NCBI GenBank assembly: GCA_045132235.1 | Contig: JBGURX010000051.1 | Span: forward strand, 1-64,000 | From: UBA1756 sp045132235 | GTDB lineage: Bacteria > Bacteroidota > Bacteroidia > Bacteroidales > WCHB1-69 | Length of the DNA stretch: 64,000 bases | Direction of reading: 5' to 3' | In this document: positions 8,113-17,248 of the stretch, in pieces | Layout of the letters: every line of letters begins with the position of its first letter | How positions within the stretch are numbered: position 1 is the stretch's first letter | Position numbers and translations under genes: made by a program | Notes under the pieces: model-generated | Databases searched by the model: none | What the model saw: the letters and a program-made list of their open reading frames with translations, nothing else | Told to the model about the DNA's origin: nothing

Positions 8113-9708
8113 TTACAATTTATCTTCGGTCACCTGGCTCACATCGCGGTGCTCGGGATAGTCGAGCGAGTAGTGCAGGCCGCGGCTCTCCTTGCGCGCC
8201 ATGGCGTTGCGGATGATGAGGTAGCCTACGTTGATGACGTTGCGCAGCTCGCAGATCTCCGGAATGAGGATGGACTTTTTGTACAGATCCTCGGTCTCGC
8301 GGTACAGAATTTCCAGTCGGTCGAAAGCGCGCTGCAGGCGCAGGTTGGAGCGCACAATGCCCACATAACTCGACATGATGGTCTGCACCTCCTTCATCGA
8401 CTGGGTGATGAGCACCATCTCCTCGTTGAGCACGGTGCCTTCGGTGTTCCAGTCGGGCACGGCATCGCAGAAGTCAATCTCTTTGATGGACTCCACAGCA
8501 TTGAGGCAGGCGCGGTGCGAGAAGACGAGGGCTTCCAGCAACGAGTTAGATGCCAGACGGTTGGCACCGTGCAAACCGGTAGAGGCGCACTCGCCGGAGG
8601 CGTACAGGTGGCTGATGGTGGAGCGGCCCCACTCATCCACTTGGATGCCGCCGCAGGAGTAGTGAGCAGCGGGCACCACAGGAATCATCTCTTTGGTGGG
8701 GTCGATGCCGATGCTGAGGCATTTGGCATAGATATTGGGAAAATGTGCGAACATCTCCTCTTTTTTGATGAGGGTGGTGTCGAGATAGACGTGATCGACA
8801 CCGCGGGTCTTCATCTCATTGTCGATGGCACGGGCCACGATGTCGCGGGGGGCGAGCGAACCGCGCGGGTCGTATTTGCTCATAAAGCTCTCGCCCTCTT
8901 TGGTTTTGAGTACAGCTCCCGCCCCGCGCATGGCCTCTGTGATGAGGAAGGAGGGACGCTCGCTGGGATTGTAGAGGGAGGTGGGATGGAACTGCACGAA
9001 CTCCATGCCGCGCACCGCACCTTTCGCACGATATACCATCGCCACGCCGTCGCCAGTGGCCACTGTGGGGTTGGTCGTGTTGCCATATACGGTTCCGATG
9101 CCGCCGGTGGCCATCATGGTTACCTTCGACAATATCGTGTCAACTTCTTTAGTCTGAGGATTATAGATGTATGCCCCGTAGCAGGTGATGCCGTCAGTGT
9201 GGCGGTTCACCTCCACGCCCAAATGGTGCTGGGTGATGATTTCCACCGCCAAATGGTTGTCTAAAATCTCGATGTCAGGATTTTTCTGGGCCGCCAGAAT
9301 CAGCTTCTGCTCGATTTCGTAGCCGGTGATGTCCTTGTGGTGCAGCACCCTGAACTCGGAGTGGCCGCCCTCCTTGGCGAGGGCGAACTTGCCCGACTGT
9401 GTTTTGTCGAAGTCCACGCCCCATTCCACCAGTTCCATCACGCGCTCCGTGGATTCGCGGATGGTGATTTCTACGATATGACGGTCGGAAAGCTCGTCGC
9501 CGGCAATCATAGTGTCCTGAATGTGCTTTTCGTACGTGTCGGGGCTATACATCACCGCTGCGATGCCGCCCTGGGCGTACTTGGTGGAGGTGTCGTCAAT
9601 CTTGGCTTTGGTAATCATGCAAACCTTGCCGTAGTTGGCGGCTTTCAGTGCGAAGCAAAGGCCCGCGATACCCGAGCCGATGACTAAGAAATCTACTTTT
9701 TTTCTCAT
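8113..9708 (-). CDS. nadB: L-aspartate oxidase NadB
   Basis: 531 residues from the ATG at 9708, which places the FAD dinucleotide motif VIGSGIAGL near the N-terminus. A longer frame to 9759 would add 17 residues ahead of the usual start and run into the -7 element, so I reject it. Succinate dehydrogenase/L-aspartate oxidase flavoprotein features are present: TKYAQGGIAAV, FHPTSLY, RGAGAVLKT, RDIVARAI, HYSCGGIQVDE and GECASTGLHGANRLASNS. The enzyme oxidises L-aspartate to iminoaspartate for NAD synthesis, and in anaerobes fumarate is the likely acceptor. NadA and NadC are not in the window. Confidence 0.95.
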   Translation of the reverse strand: MRKKVDFLVIGSGIAGLCFALKAANYGKVCMITKAKIDDTSTKYAQGGIAAVMYSPDTYEKHIQDTMIAGDELSDRHIVEITIRESTERVMELVEWGVDFDKTQSGKFALAKEGGHSEFRVLHHKDITGYEIEQKLILAAQKNPDIEILDNHLAVEIITQHHLGVEVNRHTDGITCYGAYIYNPQTKEVDTILSKVTMMATGGIGTVYGNTTNPTVATGDGVAMVYRAKGAVRGMEFVQFHPTSLYNPSERPSFLITEAMRGAGAVLKTKEGESFMSKYDPRGSLAPRDIVARAIDNEMKTRGVDHVYLDTTLIKKEEMFAHFPNIYAKCLSIGIDPTKEMIPVVPAAHYSCGGIQVDEWGRSTISHLYASGECASTGLHGANRLASNSLLEALVFSHRACLNAVESIKEIDFCDAVPDWNTEGTVLNEEMVLITQSMKEVQTIMSSYVGIVRSNLRLQRAFDRLEILYRETEDLYKKSILIPEICELRNVINVGYLIIRNAMARKESRGLHYSLDYPEHRDVSQVTEDKL

Positions 9709-9756
9709 TATAAAATGATTATGGATGTCCCACCACGGAGGCATCAGTTGAGGATG

Positions 9757-9764
9757 CAAAAATA
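9757..9764 (-). promoter_or_regulatory. -7 element (TATTTTTG) for nadB
   Basis: Minus strand reads TTGTATTTTTGC, matching the extended TAnnTTTG pattern seen at other genes here. It is about 50 bases ahead of the chosen nadB start and supports that start. Confidence 0.55.
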
Positions 9765-9784
9765 CAATGTTTTTTTGGATAAAA

Positions 9785-11797
9785 TCACCCCTGCTCTTTC
9801 AGCAGCCGTTCGGCCTCTTTCATCAGGTCGCGCAGGCGGCCGGCCTCCTTGAAGTCGAGGTCTTTCGCCGCGGCCTCCATCTGCTTTCTCAGTTGCTTGA
9901 TGCGGTGCTGCAACTGCTCGGCGTTCAGGTACTTGGCCTCCACCGGCTCGGCCGCTACCTGCTGGGAGCCCATCGCCATGCCGCCCTCTGTCATCCCGCT
10001 GAACAGGCCGCCCGCCGTCACCGGCTCGGCTTTCTTCACACTGCGGGGCGTGATGTGGTGCAGCTCGTTGTACGCCAGCTGCTTCGCACGGCGGCGCGCC
10101 GTCTCGTCCAGCGTGGCCTGCATCGACTTGGTGATGGTGTTGGCGTAGAAGATGACGCGCCCGTTCACGTGGCGTGCCGCCCGCCCCGCCGTCTGCGTCA
10201 GCGAACGCTCGCACCGCAGGAAACCCTCCTTGTCGGCATCCATGATGGCCACCAACGACACCTCCGGCAGGTCCAACCCCTCGCGCAAAAGGTTCACGCC
10301 CACCAGCACATCAATCGTGCCGGCCCGCAGGTTCTGCAAAATCTCCACCCGCTCCAGCGTCTCCACATCCGAGTGGATGTACTGCGTGTTGATGCCGATG
10401 CGGATCAGGTAGCCCGTCAGCTCCTCCGCCATACGCTTGGTGAGGGTGGTCACCAGCACACGCTCGTGCTGCTCCACCGTCTTCTCAATCTCCTCCAACA
10501 GATCATCCACCTGATTGTCAGCGGGTCGCACCTCTATCACAGGATCCAATAACCCTGTCGGTCGCACCACCTGCTCCACAATGATTCCCTCCGATTTCTC
10601 CAGCTCGTACTCTGCCGGCGTGGCACTCATATAGATGGTCTGTCCCGTCAAGGCTTCAAATTCATGGAACTTGAGCGGCCGGTTGTCCAACGCCGCCGGC
10701 AGACGGAAACCGTAGTCCACCAAGTTCTGCTTGCGGGAGCGGTCACCGCCGAACATCGCCCCGATCTGCGGCACGGTGACATGGCTTTCATCAATCACCA
10801 ACAGAAAATCGTCGGGGAAGAAGTCCAAAATGCAGAACGGACGCTCGCCGGGCTGCCGCCGGTCGAAATAGCGCGAGTAGTTCTCAATGCCCGAGCAGTA
10901 GCCCAACTCCTTCATCATCTCCACATCATACGTTACGCGGTCTTCCAAACGCTTGGCTTCCAAATGTTTGCCAATTGATTTAAAATATTCCACCTGCTTG
11001 CCTAAATCGAGCTGTATCTCGCTGATGGCCGTGTTCATCGAGTCCTGCGAGGTGACGAAGATGTTGGCGGGATAGATGGTGAGTTTTTCCTGCACATTGA
11101 TTTTCGCGCCGCTCGTCGGGTCCAGTTCGAAGATTTCCTCAATTTCATTCCCCCAGAAAACAATCCGGAAAGCATTGTCGCTGTAAGGCGGAAAAACATC
11201 CACCGTATCGCCTTTCACACGAAACTTCGCCGGCTCCAACTCCAGCTCCGTGCGGGTGTAAAGTCCCGACACGAAAGCCAGCAGCAGGCTCTCCTGACTG
11301 ATGGTCATGCCGCGGTGCACGTTGATGACATTCTTGGCAAAATCGTCGGGGTTGCCGATACCGTAAATACAAGAAACAGAGGCCACCACCACCACATCGC
11401 GCCGTCCCGACAGCAGGGCGCTGGTGGTGCGGAGGCGCAGGCGCTCAATCTCCTGATTGATAGATAAATCCTTCTCGATATAGGTGTTGCTGACGGGCAG
11501 ATAGGCTTCGGGCTGGTAGTAGTCGTAGTAGGAGACGTAGTACTCCACCGCATTTTCAGGGAAAAACTGCTGGAACTCGCTGTACAACTGCGCTGCCAAC
11601 GTCTTGTTGTGACTGAGTATCAGCGTGGGACGGTTGACCTGTGCCAGCACGTTCGCGATGGTGAAAGTTTTGCCCGAGCCGGTGACACCGAGCAGCACCT
11701 GCGCTTTGTCGCCACGGTTCAGTCCATCCACCAATTGCTGGATGGCGGTAGGTTGGTCGCCCGACGGGGCAAAGTCTGAATGCAATTGAAAGTTCAT
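9785..11797 (-). CDS. uvrB: Excinuclease ABC subunit B
   Basis: 670 residues, full length for UvrB. The Walker A motif GVTGSGKT lies at 37-44 and the damage-locating beta-hairpin YDYYQPEAYLP at about 91-101. The DEAH-like box IDESHVTVP, helicase motifs TLTKRMAEEL and GVNLLREGLDLPEVSLVAI, and a C-terminal UVR domain (LRKQMEAAAKDLDFKEAGRLRD) that binds UvrC complete the family pattern. UvrB verifies lesions with UvrA and loads UvrC in nucleotide excision repair. It lies 48 bases downstream of a T9SS-secreted nuclease-like gene in the same direction, with no -7 element visible between them. Confidence 0.97.
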   Translation of the reverse strand: MNFQLHSDFAPSGDQPTAIQQLVDGLNRGDKAQVLLGVTGSGKTFTIANVLAQVNRPTLILSHNKTLAAQLYSEFQQFFPENAVEYYVSYYDYYQPEAYLPVSNTYIEKDLSINQEIERLRLRTTSALLSGRRDVVVVASVSCIYGIGNPDDFAKNVINVHRGMTISQESLLLAFVSGLYTRTELELEPAKFRVKGDTVDVFPPYSDNAFRIVFWGNEIEEIFELDPTSGAKINVQEKLTIYPANIFVTSQDSMNTAISEIQLDLGKQVEYFKSIGKHLEAKRLEDRVTYDVEMMKELGYCSGIENYSRYFDRRQPGERPFCILDFFPDDFLLVIDESHVTVPQIGAMFGGDRSRKQNLVDYGFRLPAALDNRPLKFHEFEALTGQTIYMSATPAEYELEKSEGIIVEQVVRPTGLLDPVIEVRPADNQVDDLLEEIEKTVEQHERVLVTTLTKRMAEELTGYLIRIGINTQYIHSDVETLERVEILQNLRAGTIDVLVGVNLLREGLDLPEVSLVAIMDADKEGFLRCERSLTQTAGRAARHVNGRVIFYANTITKSMQATLDETARRRAKQLAYNELHHITPRSVKKAEPVTAGGLFSGMTEGGMAMGSQQVAAEPVEAKYLNAEQLQHRIKQLRKQMEAAAKDLDFKEAGRLRDLMKEAERLLKEQG

Positions 11798-11845
11798 GAT
11801 GTATGGTTTAGTGAATGATGAGATTCATTAGTAATGATGAGGAAT

Positions 11846-13126
11846 TTATGATTTCACCACCCGTTTCACCACTTTTCGCCCTTGCGAGTCGGTGATGGAG
11901 ACAAGATAGACCGCCGGCGCGTAGGGAAACGCGAGGGTGATGACGCTGCCGTCGGCCACGCACCGCCCGCTGTGCAGCAAGCGGCCGTCGATGGTGAAAA
12001 TATCAATGGTAATTTCTTCATTATAAGTAAAATCCGTAATAATCCGCAGCTGGTCGCCGACAGGATTCACTACCTGCACGGGTAGCAGCTGGCTGGGGTC
12101 GTTGAGCGAGAGGGTGGCATCAATCTGGTAGTCCATAATCACCGGCAGGTGGTCCGACATGGTGTAGAGCGCATTGGCAATGTTGGCGGGAACGGCTGTG
12201 TTGGCGGGGTTGATGATGGAGCCGTTGCGCCGGATGCCGTCCTGCCCGAGGGCTTGGTAAGTGCCGGGCAGACAACGCACCTTTTGCGAACCATTTTTCA
12301 CAAAGTCCGACACGAGGATGAAGTCGAAGCGGTTGTCCATGCCGCCGCCCGAGTAGCAGCCGTTGGTGGTGCTGCCCGAGTGGGTCGATTGGGTGAACAG
12401 GTCTGCATAGTTGGCATTGTCGTTCCACTCGCCTTCGCGGTCAATGGGGTCGTAGAAGCGCACCAGTGAGTTGTCGTGATGCACCAGATGCTGGTAGGCC
12501 TCTTCGGAGGCGTTATACACATTGAAGTCGCCACTCAGCACGTAGTTGTCGGCCATGCCGATGCTGATGAGGCGGTTCATCAGCTGCCGCGCTTGGTTCA
12601 GTCGCTCGCTGTCGTAGCTGTTGCCGGCCTTCAGGTGGCACACGATGAAGGTGATGAACGCAGTGTCGCCCTGTGCCAGCTCGTTGGAGCGGTAGTACAT
12701 GCGGTAGGCGTTGAAGTAGGTGACGCTGGTGGAGACATAGAAGGTGCTTTTGAGCACCAGCTTGCGGGTGTCGTAGAAAAGCCCGTTGCCGATGGTGATG
12801 CTGCTGCTGGAGTTGGAAACCGTGGGGGCGTAGGCGAAATAATTCACGCCGTCGGTATTCAGCACATGGTCGAGGATGCGCTGCGGATAGACCTCTCCTT
12901 TTCCCAACTCATTGACCGTCAACACATCCGGCATTACATATTTTACAATAGTCTTAAAAGACTGGTCTTTGGTGTCCAGATTGTTGGTGGTCTCGTCGCA
13001 GTCGCCGGCGCCGTTTTCGGTATAATACAATAAATTATACTGCATGTGCCGGATGCTCTGCGCATTCAACGGTGTAATCAGTATAAAATTGATTATCAGT
13101 AAAATAAAATGAAAAAATCTCTTCAT
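11846..13126 (-). CDS. T9SS-targeted endonuclease/exonuclease/phosphatase-fold protein
   Basis: 426 residues from the ATG at 13126 (MKRFFHF), which opens a good signal peptide ending TPLNAQ. An upstream in-frame start at 13159 would overlap the promoter region. The EEP-fold catalytic set is visible: MQYNLLYY, TVNELG (Glu), HLKAGNSYDSERLNQARQL, GDFNVYN (Asp/Asn), DFILVSD and SDHLPV (His). The last 80 residues form a type-A T9SS sorting domain (VVNPVGDQLRI to GRKVVKRVVK). It is therefore probably an extracellular or cell-surface nuclease, or a phosphodiesterase of the sphingomyelinase/DNase I fold. The substrate is not visible. Confidence 0.85.
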   Translation of the reverse strand: MKRFFHFILLIINFILITPLNAQSIRHMQYNLLYYTENGAGDCDETTNNLDTKDQSFKTIVKYVMPDVLTVNELGKGEVYPQRILDHVLNTDGVNYFAYAPTVSNSSSSITIGNGLFYDTRKLVLKSTFYVSTSVTYFNAYRMYYRSNELAQGDTAFITFIVCHLKAGNSYDSERLNQARQLMNRLISIGMADNYVLSGDFNVYNASEEAYQHLVHHDNSLVRFYDPIDREGEWNDNANYADLFTQSTHSGSTTNGCYSGGGMDNRFDFILVSDFVKNGSQKVRCLPGTYQALGQDGIRRNGSIINPANTAVPANIANALYTMSDHLPVIMDYQIDATLSLNDPSQLLPVQVVNPVGDQLRIITDFTYNEEITIDIFTIDGRLLHSGRCVADGSVITLAFPYAPAVYLVSITDSQGRKVVKRVVKS

Positions 13127-13148
13127 TATGAGGTAAAAAACAGAAAGG

Positions 13149-13156
13149 CAAAGGTA
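13149..13156 (-). promoter_or_regulatory. -7 element (TACCTTTG) for the T9SS nuclease-like gene
   Basis: Minus strand reads TTGTACCTTTGC, 22 bases before the start codon at 13126. It faces away from the ftsX -7 element at 13249, making a divergent promoter region. Confidence 0.6.
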
Positions 13157-13248
13157 CAACTTATTTTTTAATCAGGGCGAGCTGTGGAATTTATCATTTA
13201 GGTAAAATTTCCCTTCATTTTTATAGCCCAAATTTGAAAAAGTTGATG

Positions 13249-13256
13249 TATATTTG
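13249..13256 (+). promoter_or_regulatory. -7 element (TATATTTG) for the ftsX operon
   Basis: TGTATATTTGC lies 49 bases ahead of the ftsX ATG at 13306. TTTG occurs at 13233-13236, but that spacing (12 bases) is shorter than the known 19-21, so I do not claim a -33 box. Confidence 0.55.
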
Positions 13257-13305
13257 CAGCCTCAAAAATTGGGTTTATTTTTTGATTAGAAAATCATCAA
13301 CTATA

Positions 13306-14253
13306 ATGGGAAAACAACCGGAATCATTAGATAAAATCACCAAAGCCAGACTGGCTTTTTCCTCTCTTGGATCCATTTGCAGCATCGCCCTCTCCATGTT
13401 TTTTGTAGGCGTGCTGGCGGTCATGGCGGTCTTTTCCACGCAATATCTGCGGAACATCTCCCAGAATCTCGAGCTTGAGGTGCTGTTTTTCGCCACCACC
13501 CCGCAGCAAACCACCACTACCGTTGATTCCACCACCGTGGTACAAACTGTCAACCAAGCGGTGCCCGAATCCGACATCCGCGACTACGAGCTCACCCTCA
13601 AGCATCAGCCTTTCGTAGCCACCTCCCGCGTCTCTTCCCTCAAGGAAAACACCGAAATCACCAAGAAACTCCTCCGCAACGAGTTTGAAGAATATACCGA
13701 CAACCCCCTCAATGCCTCCATTATCCTGACCCTCAAACCTGAATACACCAATGCCGACTCGCTCGCCAAAGTCATCCAATTCATCAAACAGAACGAACAG
13801 GTACGAGAGGTGACCTATCCTGACATCATCGCGCAATTCATCCAAAACAACCTGCGCACCACCCAGTGGATCATCCTCGGCATCTGCGGCGTATTCCTCT
13901 TCATCTCCCTGATACTCATTGGCAACTCACTGAGACTCAACATTTACGCCAAACGATTCAACATCAGGAGCCTGTTGCTGATCGGTGCCACGCGCAGCTT
14001 CGTGCGCAAGCCGTTCCTCGCCAAAGGGTTCGCCCAAGGCATCGTGGGAGGCGCCATCGCCACCGTGCTCGTCGCCCTCGTCATCTACGGCGGCAGCATC
14101 TTCCTCCCCGGCTTCATCGACACCTCCAAGAACATCCTCATCGCCATCCTCCTCGGCGGCGTGTTCTGCTTCAGCATCCTCTTCACCACCTTCTCCGCCC
14201 TTATTTTCACCAACCGATACATCAAAATCAATCCTGATAGCTTATACTTATAA
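13306..14253 (+). CDS. ftsX: Cell-division permease-like protein FtsX
   Basis: 315 residues from the ATG at 13306 (MGKQPESLD). The longer in-frame stretch from 13234 contains the -7 element and is not taken. One TM segment lies near residues 35-60 (SIALSMFFVGVLAVMAVF), followed by a periplasmic domain of about 145 residues, then three C-terminal TM segments (WIILGICGVFLFISLILIG; GFAQGIVGGAIATVLVALVIY; ILIAILLGGVFCFSILF). This is the FtsX topology. FtsX works with the ATPase FtsE to activate peptidoglycan hydrolases at division, but FtsE is not adjacent here. Followed after 2 bases by a DUF3098 gene and then uppP, a combination I recall from other Bacteroidetes. Confidence 0.9.
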   Translation: MGKQPESLDKITKARLAFSSLGSICSIALSMFFVGVLAVMAVFSTQYLRNISQNLELEVLFFATTPQQTTTTVDSTTVVQTVNQAVPESDIRDYELTLKHQPFVATSRVSSLKENTEITKKLLRNEFEEYTDNPLNASIILTLKPEYTNADSLAKVIQFIKQNEQVREVTYPDIIAQFIQNNLRTTQWIILGICGVFLFISLILIGNSLRLNIYAKRFNIRSLLLIGATRSFVRKPFLAKGFAQGIVGGAIATVLVALVIYGGSIFLPGFIDTSKNILIAILLGGVFCFSILFTTFSALIFTNRYIKINPDSLYL

Positions 14254-14255
14254 TT

Positions 14256-14585
14256 ATGGCAACTATTATCAGCACTGACAAAAACAACAACGCACAGCCG
14301 AAATACCGGACCTACGGCAAGAAAGAACAAGGCCCGAAAACTCCGCTCTTCCGGATGCCCAACTACATCCTGATGGGTGTCGGCATCGTCATCGCCTTCG
14401 TGGGCTACATCCTACTCACCGGCGGCGGCTCCGACGATCCCAACCAGTTCAGCACCGCCATCTTCGACACCCGCCGGCTGGTGGTCGCTCCCATCACCAT
14501 CCTCGCCGGCCTGATCACCGAGATTTTCGCCATCATGCTGCGCTTCCCCGACAAGAAAAAAGACAACCAACCTGCTGAGCAATAA
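14256..14585 (+). CDS. DUF3098 small membrane protein
   Basis: 109 residues with two TM segments (YILMGVGIVIAFVGYILLTGG at about 37-57 and APITILAGLITEIFAIML at about 78-95). The extracytoplasmic loop between them has SDDPNQFSTAIFDTRRL, characteristic of DUF3098. Both termini are charged and probably cytoplasmic. The family is restricted to Bacteroidetes and is usually placed between ftsX and uppP, as here. The stop shares a base with the uppP ATG (TAATG), so translation is probably coupled. No function is established; a link to division or wall synthesis is inferred from neighbours only. Confidence 0.85.
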   Translation: MATIISTDKNNNAQPKYRTYGKKEQGPKTPLFRMPNYILMGVGIVIAFVGYILLTGGGSDDPNQFSTAIFDTRRLVVAPITILAGLITEIFAIMLRFPDKKKDNQPAEQ

Positions 14586-15412
14586 TGGAGTGGTTTGAAG
14601 CCATCATTTTGGGCATTATACAAGGACTGACGGAATTCCTGCCGGTCAGCAGCAGCGGCCATCTCATCATCGGCAAGGCGTTGCTTGGCGTGGAACATTC
14701 TGAGAATGTGGTATTTGAAACCGTGGTGCACGGTGCCACCGTGTTGGCCACCCTCACCGTGCTGTGGCGCGAGGTGTGGCGACTGCTCACCCGCTTCCTC
14801 AAACTGGAATGGTGTGAAGAGCAACGCTGCTGCCATTGGAGCCCTGAAACGCACTACGTCGGCAAAATCTTCCTCTCCATGATTCCCGTCTTCATCGTGG
14901 GCATGTTCTTCAAAGACACCGTGGAAGCACTCTTCGGCGAAGGCCTCCTGCTGGTCGGCATCATGCTGTTGGTAACCGCTACCCTGCTGACGCTCACCAA
15001 ATTCGTGAAATTCAAGCAGACTAAAAGCGTCGGCTACCTGTCGGCATTTGTCATCGGTATCGCGCAGGCGGTGGCCGTGCTGCCGGGACTTTCCCGCTCT
15101 GGCACCACCATCGCCACCGGACTGTTGATGGGTGTGAAGAAGGAAGAGGTCGCCCAGTTCTCCTTCCTCATGGTCATCATCCCCATCCTCGGCGAATGCT
15201 TCCTCGACATTGTCGGTGGCGACCTCGCCGTGGCCAGCTCCGGCATTTCCGCCACGGCCCTCATCTGCGGTTTCGTGGCTGCCTATATCTCCGGACTTTT
15301 CGCCTGCAAGTGGATGATTGCCCTCGTCAAGCGCGCCAACCTCGCATGGTTCGCTATCTACTGCGCCTGCGCGGGTGTTCTCTCCATCATTCTTGCCACT
15401 CTCGCCAAATAA
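14585..15412 (+). CDS. uppP: Undecaprenyl-diphosphatase UppP/BacA
   Basis: 275 residues, polytopic. The two active-site motifs are intact: EFLPVSSSGH (residues 17-26) and GLSRSGTT with Arg171. UppP dephosphorylates undecaprenyl pyrophosphate to regenerate the lipid carrier for peptidoglycan and other envelope glycans; resistance to bacitracin follows when it is abundant. The ATG overlaps the DUF3098 stop by one base. The NIF3 gene follows 8 bases later. Confidence 0.97.
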   Translation: MEWFEAIILGIIQGLTEFLPVSSSGHLIIGKALLGVEHSENVVFETVVHGATVLATLTVLWREVWRLLTRFLKLEWCEEQRCCHWSPETHYVGKIFLSMIPVFIVGMFFKDTVEALFGEGLLLVGIMLLVTATLLTLTKFVKFKQTKSVGYLSAFVIGIAQAVAVLPGLSRSGTTIATGLLMGVKKEEVAQFSFLMVIIPILGECFLDIVGGDLAVASSGISATALICGFVAAYISGLFACKWMIALVKRANLAWFAIYCACAGVLSIILATLAK

Positions 15413-15420
15413 ACAACCTC

Positions 15421-16209
15421 ATGAAAATCAAGGAAGTACTTTCCCATTTAGAGCAAAAATTCCCCCTCTCCTATCAGGAGGATTTCGATAACTGCGGCGT
15501 GCAGTGCGGCGACAAGGAGCAGGAGATTACCGGTGTGCTGGTCTGCTTCGAGATGTCGGATGCCACCATCAACGAGGCCATCCAACTCGGGGCCAACCTG
15601 GTCATTTCGCACCATCCCTTGATATTGAAGAAGGGCATCCAGAAGATAGAGCCCACCAACCGTGTGGGTCGCATCATCTGCAAAGCTCTGGAAAACAGAA
15701 TGGTACTCTATTCCATGCACACCAACCTCGACAGTGCGCCGGGCGGTATCAACGACCTGTTTGCGGCCAAGTTGGGGCTGCAGGAGGTAGAGGTGCTGAG
15801 TCCGCTGCCGACGGAGGAGGGCGCTGTGGGTTTAGGGCGCGTGGGCGTGCTGCCGGAGGCCGTGCAGGCGGAGCAGTTCCTGAAGAAGGTGAAAGAGACC
15901 TTCGGTGTGCAGGCGGTGCGCTACTATGGCGACCTGTCGAAGGCCGTGCGGCGGGTGGCCGTGTGCGGGGGGGGCGGCAGCTCCTTCATCGCTCTTGCCG
16001 TGGCCGCCAAAGCCGACATCTACGTCACCGGCGACATCAAATACCACGACTTCCATACCGCCGACCGCAGGATGATCATTGCCGACATCGGACACCTTGA
16101 AAGCGAGCAATTCGCAAAAGAAATTATTTATAACGAATTAAAAGAAAATTTTACTAATTTTGCCGTTTCATTTGCAGAAGTGGAAAAAATGAAAATTGAC
16201 ATCATATAA
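15421..16209 (+). CDS. NIF3/YbgI-family dinuclear metal protein
   Basis: 263 residues from the ATG at 15421 (MKIKEVLSHLE). Open sequence in the same frame upstream overlaps uppP and is not coding. NIF3 signatures are present: FDNCGVQCGD, LVISHHPLIL (paired His metal ligands), HTNLDSAPGGINDLFA, and the C-terminal YVTGDIKYHDFHTA and IADIGHLESE. This is the short form lacking the inserted central domain of some homologues. It is annotated in databases as GTP cyclohydrolase I type 2, but cellular function remains uncertain. It is followed by a COG1579 zinc-ribbon gene, a frequent neighbour in many phyla. Confidence 0.92.
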   Translation: MKIKEVLSHLEQKFPLSYQEDFDNCGVQCGDKEQEITGVLVCFEMSDATINEAIQLGANLVISHHPLILKKGIQKIEPTNRVGRIICKALENRMVLYSMHTNLDSAPGGINDLFAAKLGLQEVEVLSPLPTEEGAVGLGRVGVLPEAVQAEQFLKKVKETFGVQAVRYYGDLSKAVRRVAVCGGGGSSFIALAVAAKADIYVTGDIKYHDFHTADRRMIIADIGHLESEQFAKEIIYNELKENFTNFAVSFAEVEKMKIDII

Positions 16210-16240
16210 TATTGTTAATCAAAATATTACAGAAAATAGT

Positions 16241-17131
16241 ATGGCAAAGAAGAAAGTAAACGAAGAAGCCGCGGCTCCCGAAGTTGTCGAAGTGGCCCGC
16301 CCTACGACCAACGCCAAAGAGATTATTATCGAGCGCAAAGAAGAAGAAACCGCTGAACAGCTCCAAGAAGAGCTGAGCATCGCCCAGAAACTGTTGTCGC
16401 TGTACTACCTCCAGCAGGTATGTTCCAAAATCGACAAGATTCTGGTGGAAAGAGGCGAGCTTCCCAACGAAGTGCGCGACTTGGAAGATGCCCTTGAGGG
16501 ATTGAAAACCCGTATCGCCAAATATCAGGCTGAGATCAAGGAAATCCAAGCAAAAATCGCAGACGAAAACAACAAGATCGCGGAATCACAGGCTCTCATC
16601 AAACGCTATACCGAACAGCAGCAGAATGTGCGCAACAACCGCGAATATGAGTCTCTGGCCAAAGAAATCGAGTTCCAAACCCTTGAAATCCAGCTTTCTG
16701 AAAAGAACAAGACCAAACACAACGCCACTGTGGAGGCCAAGACTGAAGAGATCAAAGGTTTTGAGGAAAAGGTGAAGGAGTTGGAAGAGATTCTGACCCA
16801 GAAAAAAGGCGAGTTGCAGGGCATTCTCGCAGAGACCGAAGAGAAAGAGGCCGAGCTGCGCAAAGAGGCCGAGGTTTACAAAGCCAAAATCGAGCCGCGT
16901 CTGCTCACCGCTTTCGAGCGCATCCGCAAAAACGCCCGCAACGGTCTCGCCATCGTGCAGATCGAGCGTGACGCCTGCGGCGGTTGCTTCAGCACTATCC
17001 CCCCGCAGCGCCAGTTGGACATCCGTCTTCACAAGAAAATCATCGTCTGTGAGGCTTGCGGCCGTATCTTCATCGACAAACAGTTGGTGGAAGAGAACGA
17101 GAACAAGGAGAACAACGAAAACAAAGAGTAG
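16241..17131 (+). CDS. COG1579 coiled-coil protein with C4 zinc ribbon
   Basis: 296 residues from the ATG at 16241 (MAKKKVNEEA). Residues about 50-230 are a long charged heptad-rich region (EEKVKELEEILTQKKGELQG and similar), predicted antiparallel coiled coil. The C-terminus has the zinc ribbon ACGGCF ... VCEACGRIF with two CxxC knuckles. Proteins of this family are described as possible nucleic-acid-binding or ribosome-associated factors, and their function is not settled. It is last in the ftsX operon and a strong hairpin terminator begins 21 bases after the stop. Confidence 0.88.
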   Translation: MAKKKVNEEAAAPEVVEVARPTTNAKEIIIERKEEETAEQLQEELSIAQKLLSLYYLQQVCSKIDKILVERGELPNEVRDLEDALEGLKTRIAKYQAEIKEIQAKIADENNKIAESQALIKRYTEQQQNVRNNREYESLAKEIEFQTLEIQLSEKNKTKHNATVEAKTEEIKGFEEKVKELEEILTQKKGELQGILAETEEKEAELRKEAEVYKAKIEPRLLTAFERIRKNARNGLAIVQIERDACGGCFSTIPPQRQLDIRLHKKIIVCEACGRIFIDKQLVEENENKENNENKE

Positions 17132-17152
17132 TCTTTCAAGACAACCCATACG

Positions 17153-17190
17153 AAAGACTTGCCGTCAGGATGGTGGCAAGTCTTTTTTTG
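17153..17190 (+). terminator. Rho-independent terminator of the ftsX-uppP-nif3 operon
   Basis: AAAGACTTGCC (17153-17163) pairs with GGCAAGTCTTT (17175-17185), an 11-bp perfect stem with an 11-base loop, running into a T tract to 17189. Confidence 0.88.
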
Positions 17191-17220
17191 CTTCATGCTG
17201 CACCATTGAAAAAAATAGTG

Positions 17221-17228
17221 TAAATTTG
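17221..17228 (+). promoter_or_regulatory. -7 element (TAAATTTG) for the envelope-glycan block
   Basis: GTGTAAATTTG lies 20 bases before the GTG start at 17249 and directly after the terminator of the previous operon. Confidence 0.5.
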
Positions 17229-17248
17229 TCGCTCAAAATTTCCGGTCA

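Noticed and set aside
8086..9264. Plus-strand open frame opposite nadB
   Set aside because: Shadow of the nadB reading frame, with no recognisable domain.
15196..15420. In-frame upstream extension of the NIF3 gene
   Set aside because: It overlaps the conserved end of uppP and translates to an Arg-rich string without NIF3 similarity.
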